Shown here: positions 56,761 through 64,000 of the stretch, piece after piece
Numbering within the stretch: position 1 is the first letter of the stretch
How the letters are laid out: the number at the start of each line of letters is the position of its first letter
NCBI GenBank assembly: GCA_025769875.1
Contig: JAGFNK010000253.1
Location: 1-64,000 of the forward strand
DNA: 64,000 nucleotides
Source: Russula earlei
Lineage: Eukaryota; Basidiomycota; Agaricomycetes; Russulales; Russulaceae
Reading direction: 5' to 3'
Notes under the pieces: generated by a model
The model's input: the letters and a program-made list of their open reading frames with translations, nothing else
Database searches by the model: none
What the model was told of the DNA's origin: nothing
Made by a program: the position numbers and the translations under genes

Positions 56761-57354
56761 GCTATTAGTAAGCACCACGATTGGGTAAGCAGAGCCCGTC
56801 GCTGGCAACACCGCCCGTTTGGTCCGAACGACGGATGTGGCATTGTTCTCAAGTGTTTTTGTTCGCCAATTACAATATGTGGACCGACACTCTTTGCTCG
56901 TCTGCTGTGCTCCGAACAATGCCTAGGGATGAAGGGATGCCCCCTCCTTTTACTTTTCACGTTTCCAAGGCGAACGCCGTCTGCCACGAGTTGGCTACTT
57001 AAACTGAACCACAGCAACTCATGGACACCACACCCTACCCTGGCGTCACTCGCTCGCTGCCTGTCTCCATCTTAGACCCTCCCTCTCTCTTCTCGGCCCA
57101 CTGCGTGGTGCTCATTTTCTTCTTCCAGAGGCGACTCTAAGCAGTCCTCCCTCTTTTTTTCATAACCACTCTCGCTCACATACCCTTCTTTCCTCGCCTG
57201 CGCACATCAACCTGGTGTTGATCCCCCTTTGTCCACGACACGAACAGGCATTCTCCTCCAAGTCTCAAAACGCTCACGCCTCTCACGCCGTCACACGCAG
57301 CTCTCACACTTTGTCCGGCCTAGCAATTTTCACATATCCCAACCATAATTCATA

Positions 57355-58319
57355 ATGCTCCCTCCTCGCGGTTGTACGTCACCTTGCTCTTACTCGTCCC
57401 AACTCGAATGGCTCAACCTCGCCCACCAGACATATTCATCGGCTTGAACCTCGCTCGTGTTCTGTCCATCATCGCCTGCTTGCTCGTATTCGCGAGTAGC
57501 TTCGTGACCATGGTCCACGATGTCGAGGCGGTCAACACCCTCCTTCAAGCGGAAAAGTCGAACGCGACCGTTGCAGCGAGCCTGCTTGACTGTGACTATA
57601 TCGCGTATGCTCCGCTCTCCCTCCCACATGTGCCAAAAGCTCAACCTCTCCTCATTTGCTTAGCAAAAGCACGGTCCCCAACCAACCCGCCGGCGAGTTT
57701 TGGGCCGTTCTCAATCGGCTTTTGATCATCTTCCAGATCATCGCGCTCATCCTGTCCGAGTTTGGGTGGCCTGAGGCGTTCTTCGCCCGGTTCTTCCCCG
57801 TCCTCGGTCCCGACTTTGGCCTCGGCCCACTGGGCGTCATGCAGTGCCTGTAAGCCTCCCTCTCCACCCGCCTTCCGCCGTTCTTCCGCTGACGAACGCG
57901 CGCGCCACGCCTCTCACGTCAGAATCGGCGCCGCCATCCTGTCGCATCACGTGGACGACTTTGCGCTCGTCTCTGCGTTCTTCCTGTTTTCCCTTGGCTG
58001 CCTCAACATCCTGCTCGGCCTCATCTTCCGAGAGAAGGCCAAGGCCAAACGCAGCGTGACCTCCTGGCGCGATCACGCTAAGAGCGTCCTGCCACCCCCG
58101 GTCCACCGCGCCACATCTTCGGCGTCCACGCTGTACGGCCCGACGCTCTCCGAGAAGAAGAGCTTTGGCAGCCGACTCAGCGTGCGCTTTGCCGGGTATG
58201 GGTTCGGACGTCAAGGCGAGAAGGAAGCGGGTAAAAAGGGTTTCTTGATCTCTAAGCCTGTCGAGGCGCTCCCTCGCTATGCCGGACCCAACCGGGCGAG
58301 CGTGGGTCTCCCCGTGTGA
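57355..58319 (+). CDS. Fungal four-helix membrane protein (DUF7598-like)
   Basis: ATG at 57355 (MLPPRD); exon 1 is only 16 nt, then IFIGLNLARVLSIIACLLVF, ASSFVTMVHDVEAVN, SNATVAASLLDCDYIA, splice to KSTVPNQPAGEFWAVLNRLL, IIFQIIALILSEFGWPEAFF, ARFFPVLGPDFGLGPLGVMQ, splice to IGAAILSHHVDDFALVSAFF, LFSLGCLNILLGLIFREK, and a basic soluble tail ending AGPNRASVGLPV. Four hydrophobic segments with HHVDDF between helices match a widespread basidiomycete membrane family of unknown role. All three introns join in frame. Next to gpd on the same strand but ~1.1 kb away. Confidence 0.75.
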
Positions 58320-59341
58320 TCGTCGTCGTCTGTGACCGCCATGCCTCTCTTGCATTCACGTGGATGCAACCACCATCACGTCGCTTGGATTCAGCACTAA
58401 AATATTGTAGCATTAGATATTGTAATGAATAACTTTTTTTTCTTGGTTTCCCCGCGTTCCCCCTCCTGAGTTTCGTCGTCTTTGAGACGTTCGCCACCTC
58501 AGGGTAGCGACGGGTAGCCTCGCCAGCGCAAGGGCCTCATCGGTCAAAGCATCACGTCTGAGCGTGTTCGGGACGATGTGGCTGGTGGGGTGGTCGGTGC
58601 AGCCGCTATGTGCCGCGGAAACGGACAATCCGGACCGTGAGTGTAAATAATCCGAATTAGTTATCCTTTATACACAGAAGACTGAGGTCAGTACCACACA
58701 TTCCTTCACATTTCATCAAAGCTAATGGTGTACATAGTTATAACCCTATAACTTAGTTTACTAACCAATAATAGTCTTTTATGCACAAGACTGAGCTCAA
58801 CACAATCTTACTATATATATTATAAGGGCTCGTCGCGCATTAAAAGGCTCGTCCGCGCGCTGACATTATGCTGGTATGACTCGTGCTGTGCGTCCATAAA
58901 GCCGGCACTTGATCCGATGTAAAGGATATCTATCAGCAAGCACGCACGCGGCCCTGCGGCGGGGGGGGGGGGGGGGGCGGATGACGTGAGAAAGAAAAAT
59001 ACTAAATAACTGTAAGGAACGTGCGCGCCTCCCGCGCGATTAGCAAGGATGGCCGGTCCATTCGCTTGCTTCAGTCGGAGGGGTTGCACGCGAAAATGGC
59101 AGACCCCCCCAGACATGAAACTGTTTTCTTTGGCGGTTTTGACGGACCCCTGGGTTCCAGCTGGTGTTTTACACAAACGTCCGACGCGGCATGGGAAGGT
59201 TGATAAGGGATTACGGTTGCCGTAGTGGAGGTCTGCGTGCCTCGAAGAGCCGAGAGCTAGAGAACAGCTGGAGGACGACGGCCTGGATGATGAAACAAAA
59301 TCTAGGCCGAACGCTCCGATCAATGATAATCGCCTCGCTGA
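58320..59341. other. Intergenic and gpd promoter region
   Basis: 3' side of the membrane-protein gene, an AT-rich patch (58,640-58,830) with a repeated ACACAGAAGACTGAG/GCACAAGACTGAG motif, a G18 run at 58,962-58,979, then the gpd upstream region. The 205-codon minus-strand frame 59437-58820 has no domain and is not called. Confidence 0.45.
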
Positions 59342-59348
59342 TATAAAA
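59342..59348 (+). promoter_or_regulatory. TATA box of gpd
   Basis: TATAAAA 94 bp before the gpd ATG, followed by CT-rich DNA (TTTTCCTTTCCCCTCCC) usual for strongly expressed fungal genes. Confidence 0.7.
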
Positions 59349-59435
59349 AGTTCGAGCCACCACCCCAATATCCCGATTCTACTCGTCTTCCCCAAGATCT
59401 TTTCCTTTCCCCTCCCCCACCACAAGAAGATCACC

Positions 59436-60950
<1,515 letters not shown>

Positions 60951-61258
60951 ATCTGGTCGAGGTTGGTGGTCGTGTTGGCACTCTGTTCGGTAGACTTGTT
61001 TGATAAAATTTGTAATCTCACTGTTGTTGTTGACACCAATGCGACGACGGGCTTCCCCCTCCACACGTGACTCTGGAGATGACTGACTTTGACTTGTTGG
61101 TATGCGAGTCTCTCTAGGCTAGGCTACTCGTCCCGTCCTGTTGCTTTCTTTCTGCCGCCACTTGCAGGTCCTGGTCTTCTGTTCGTTTCTTCAGATCGTA
61201 TTGCACACTCACTACAGCCGACGCTCGTTTTTCCAACTCGCTCGTTTCTGCTCAAGCT

Positions 61259-63571
61259 ATGACAGACATACCCAACTATGGGCCTGTCCGCCGCCTGTCT
61301 CCTCTGGGGTCCGCCGACAGCAGAAAGCCTTACTCCAGAACCGGTCTGAAGGGTGTTCTCCGCGCTCTGGACCTGAACTCTGGCGACGCTGCCGTGCCCA
61401 CCACCCCCGACTCGCCGTATTATCCCCTCCACGTCGAGACCCCCCGGCTCGAGGCTCCCAGCCAGCACCCTCGCCGCAGCGCACCCCCCGACGGCCCGCG
61501 CGACGTCCCGGGGTTCCCGACGTTCGAGCAGTACCAGCGCATCGAGGACGAATACCTCTCCTCGCTCTCCGAGCGCAAGCGGCCCAAGGCGCTCGTCTCC
61601 CAGGCGCTCTTCGACAGGATCTTCGCCGTGTTGCAGAACGGCAACGAGGACCGCGCGAGCACCGCCCAGTTTCGCTTCTGGGTCCGCAAGATGTTCGTCC
61701 TCGCCTACCCCCAGACGTCCTTCAGCCACAGCGCCTCCGGACAGACCCCCGAGCCCGTCGTGCTGCACGACAAGCGTCCGGTCGCGGTCAGGGAGCAGCT
61801 CTACGAGGTCCTGTGCTACTGCCACGCCATCGCGCGCCACGGCGGGCGCGACAAGACCTGCGCGACCCTCCGCCTCCACTACTCGTGGGTCCCCAAAGAG
61901 CTCACCGCCAAGTTTGTCAAGTCCTGCCCCACGTGCACGCTCAAGCGCAGCGGCAACCCGGACCTTCTCTCGCGATTCGGCGCCCCCGCGACCATGCCGC
62001 CGCTCTACGCGCCGACGGCCGCGCCCGCGGAACCTGCCGCCTCCCCCTTGTTCCCGGGAGGGCCGAACGACACCCCTCCGGGTCTGAACTTCGTCGTCGG
62101 ATCCGCGAGCTGCGATGACGGCGGCGGCGAGGGTGGCTTCTGTCCCTCGATCTTTGGGACGCCCGATCTCTCCGTCTATCCGAGCCCGACCCTGTCAGCG
62201 GGCAGCCTTGGACCGACGACGCCCTCGCCGTATCTCCCCGGTGGGCTCTTTGGATACCCCGTCGTGTTTGACCCTGGGCACGGCAGCCTCCACTCCGTAG
62301 CCGCATGGGTCCCGTCTCCCGTCTCTCCCTGCATGCCGATGTATGCCGAGGAGATGTGCGCAAGCACCGCAAAGCCACGACAACACCAGCAGCCCGCAGA
62401 CGCGGATGAGGCCATCGACACACGCGGACGGGACCTGCAACTTCACCTGCCCACGCAGAAGGTGCCTATGCACACGCACGCCGACGGACGTCGTAGCGCC
62501 GGCCTATTTCCAGAAGCAGTGACCATGCCGTGCCCCGTCGACATCGACATCGACCCGGCGCTGTTGATGGAAGAGGTTTGCCTGCACCTCGCTTTCGTCG
62601 GGCCCGCGCCGGATGCAGATGCAGACGCGGATATGGAGGCGGACAACGCATGCGAGGGCGGCGCCGATGGGCGGCCTTACCTCAACCTCGCCGCCGCGAC
62701 GGTGTTATCGTCATCGTCATCACCATCACCGTCATCGTTATTGCACGGCAGTGGCCGCCCCGTGCAGCGGCAGCAGCAGGTCGCACCACCCTTCGGCCTC
62801 GCCCTCAGCACCGGCGCTGCGCCCATGATGAGCATGGGCAGCGGTGGCTCGACAGATGGGTGGCAGCGACCCCCACTACCACCCACAGCCGCGGCGGAGG
62901 CGGAGGCGTGCTCGTTTGGCAGCCACGGCGTTCCCCCCCAGCTGGTGCATGCGCCGCTGCCGCTGCCGCCTCGGCCTCCTGCGAGTCGTTCGGGCGCGAC
63001 GATGTCCGCCCCGGCTGCTCCTGCCCTGAGGATATGGACGGATGTGACGGAGTACGCTCCGCCGTGCGGGAGGCATGACGGAGCGCCGGACGACGAGCGG
63101 CAAGGTGCGCGGCAGCGGAGGCAGGAGAAGGCGGAGGGGATGGGGCAGGGTTTTCGGAGACGGGGTGGGACTGCGGGGGCGCACTGGGCGGCCAACGTGA
63201 TGGCGGTGGAGGGGGAGGCGGCCTCGCAAGAAGAGCCGCGATGGGAGAGGCCCGAGGCGTGGCTCGTCCAGTCCGACTCCTACGATGACGCCTGGTGGTG
63301 TGAGGACGCAGACAGCTTTCAGCTTTGGGGTTCCTCGCTCGCACGCATCTTCCAAGGTCAGGGCCCCTCCTGGCCCCTTCCTTCCTTCGTCCATCTCGAC
63401 CTTGCTGTTGCGTTCTCGCGTCGTGGCTGGTACTGGCCACCCCACCATCTCCCCCGTTCCCGTTTGTCCCAAATCTTATCTCTAATTTCTGTCCTCTGTC
63501 TTGTTTGCCTTGTCTCTCTGCCTGCCTGCCTGCCTGCCTGTTTGTCTGTCTGTGCGCATATGGACATGTAG
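61259..63571 (+). CDS. Integrase-type H2C2 zinc-finger protein, probably a domesticated host gene
   Basis: One long frame from MTDIPNYGPVRRLSPLGSAD. Conserved N-part: FEQYQRIEDEYLSSLSERKR, KALVSQALFDRIFAVLQNG, STAQFRFWVRKMFVLAYP; then the zinc-binding domain VVLHDKRPVAVREQLYEVLC, YCHAIARHGGRDKTCATLRL, HYSWVPKELTAKFVKSCPTC with the H..H..C..C pattern of retrotransposon integrases. There is no DDE core, reverse transcriptase or LTR around it, and codon use is GC-rich like the neighbouring host genes. The long C-part is Pro/Ala/Ser/Asp-rich and disordered. Related intact proteins occur in other mushrooms, supporting a recruited nuclear, possibly DNA- or chromatin-binding role (inference). The last ~70 codons after 63,355 read like intron (a GTCAGG donor, pyrimidine tract, TAG at ~63,571), so the true 3' end is open. 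Confidence 0.75.
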   Translation: MTDIPNYGPVRRLSPLGSADSRKPYSRTGLKGVLRALDLNSGDAAVPTTPDSPYYPLHVETPRLEAPSQHPRRSAPPDGPRDVPGFPTFEQYQRIEDEYLSSLSERKRPKALVSQALFDRIFAVLQNGNEDRASTAQFRFWVRKMFVLAYPQTSFSHSASGQTPEPVVLHDKRPVAVREQLYEVLCYCHAIARHGGRDKTCATLRLHYSWVPKELTAKFVKSCPTCTLKRSGNPDLLSRFGAPATMPPLYAPTAAPAEPAASPLFPGGPNDTPPGLNFVVGSASCDDGGGEGGFCPSIFGTPDLSVYPSPTLSAGSLGPTTPSPYLPGGLFGYPVVFDPGHGSLHSVAAWVPSPVSPCMPMYAEEMCASTAKPRQHQQPADADEAIDTRGRDLQLHLPTQKVPMHTHADGRRSAGLFPEAVTMPCPVDIDIDPALLMEEVCLHLAFVGPAPDADADADMEADNACEGGADGRPYLNLAAATVLSSSSSPSPSSLLHGSGRPVQRQQQVAPPFGLALSTGAAPMMSMGSGGSTDGWQRPPLPPTAAAEAEACSFGSHGVPPQLVHAPLPLPPRPPASRSGATMSAPAAPALRIWTDVTEYAPPCGRHDGAPDDERQGARQRRQEKAEGMGQGFRRRGGTAGAHWAANVMAVEGEAASQEEPRWERPEAWLVQSDSYDDAWWCEDADSFQLWGSSLARIFQGQGPSWPLPSFVHLDLAVAFSRRGWYWPPHHLPRSRLSQILSLISVLCLVCLVSLPACLPACLSVCAHMDM

Positions 63572-64000
63572 TATGCCCACACATCCTCCACGCCCTCCTC
63601 TCTCATCCATGGCCGTTCGTTCGCATTTTTTGCAAGTCCATTTTTATTGAAATTATTGCATTCACCCTTGGTGTCCTGGAAAGTATGAAAGGGAGAACCT
63701 GCGAGAGAGAAAAAAAAAAAAAAAAAAGGTTTGTGTGTTCCGTTACTCGTGTGCGGAGGGTGCTTGCTTCAGTTGAAAAAAAAAAAAAGAGGAAAGCAAA
63801 GGATGGGAAGGAGAAATCGTTGTAGTAATTGTCGGAGAAAGACCTGTACAGGGACTGGACCGGACAAGGCACGCAGGCGTAGAGGTAGGTAGGTATTGAG
63901 ACGCGAAATGGAATGTACAGAAGGGGAAGAGAGACATACGCAGAGGAAAAAAAGATTGATTACGCGGGTATAAATTAGGGATCGAGAACCCATGCATCAA
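63572..64000. other. 3' flank of the H2C2 gene
   Basis: Contains two A-runs (63,710-63,727 and 63,776-63,788) and a TGCC tetranucleotide repeat just before it (63,520-63,540). No supported gene. Confidence 0.4.

Noticed and set aside
63356..63571. C-terminal ~70 codons of the H2C2 frame, with a Cys/Leu-rich end
   Set aside because: Starts at a GTCAGG donor-like site and contains a TGCC repeat; more likely intron or 3'UTR than protein, though kept inside the feature because the true end is unknown.

Overview
The window reads as a basidiomycete, most likely Agaricomycete, chromosome segment. Genes are split by many 45-65 nt GT-AG introns with CTAAC-like branch sites. The gene set (GPI-type GH79 hydrolase, DUF6533-like membrane protein, NACHT-ankyrin STAND proteins, DUF2235 hydrolase, gpd with a tiny exon) is typical of mushroom-forming fungi. 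Species cannot be told from the sequence alone. All exon models were spliced by eye.

Layout. 1-4.9 kb: CpG-poor transposon debris, a Tc1/mariner-like element with ~850-bp inverted repeats that holds a decayed transposase and a captured, intron-bearing piece of an acetyl-CoA synthetase gene. 5.4-21 kb: GC-rich conserved genes: an HRP1-type two-RRM protein, a VHS+GAT (Lsb5-like) protein, kinetochore subunit NNF1, a GH79 enzyme and a choline/GABA-type APC permease. 22.4-36.8 kb: an NLR-like accessory region with a broken NACHT-ankyrin copy, a largely complete NACHT-ankyrin gene and a DUF2235 alpha/beta-hydrolase gene. 37.5-54.7 kb: a CpG-depleted transposon island, PIF/Harbinger elements riddled with nested solo LTRs of two families, a hAT-like element, a perfect 2 x 197 bp palindrome and a tRNA-like insertion; one host gene (DUF6533-like) survives inside it. 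54.9-64 kb: host genes again: two small membrane-protein genes, gpd (GAPDH) and an integrase-type H2C2 zinc-finger protein.

The most unusual feature is at 33.8-36.8 kb. The 3' part of the DUF2235 gene, or of a gene directly behind it, is a tandem array of more than 40 small introns (mostly 53-59 nt, mode 55) separated by exons that are almost all exactly three nucleotides long. The reading frame arrives in phase 0 from conventional exons at 33.4-33.8 kb, each micro-exon then supplies one whole codon, no stop is met in the clear part of the array, and the frame ends at a TGA in a last short exon at 36,804-36,818. The introns resemble one another strongly while the codons between them differ and spell a helical-looking peptide. 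Because every micro-exon is a single in-phase codon, skipping any of them keeps the frame.

The STAND NTPase and the DUF2235 hydrolase lie side by side on the same strand, which fits the sensor/effector logic of fungal incompatibility and cell-death loci; that link is inference.
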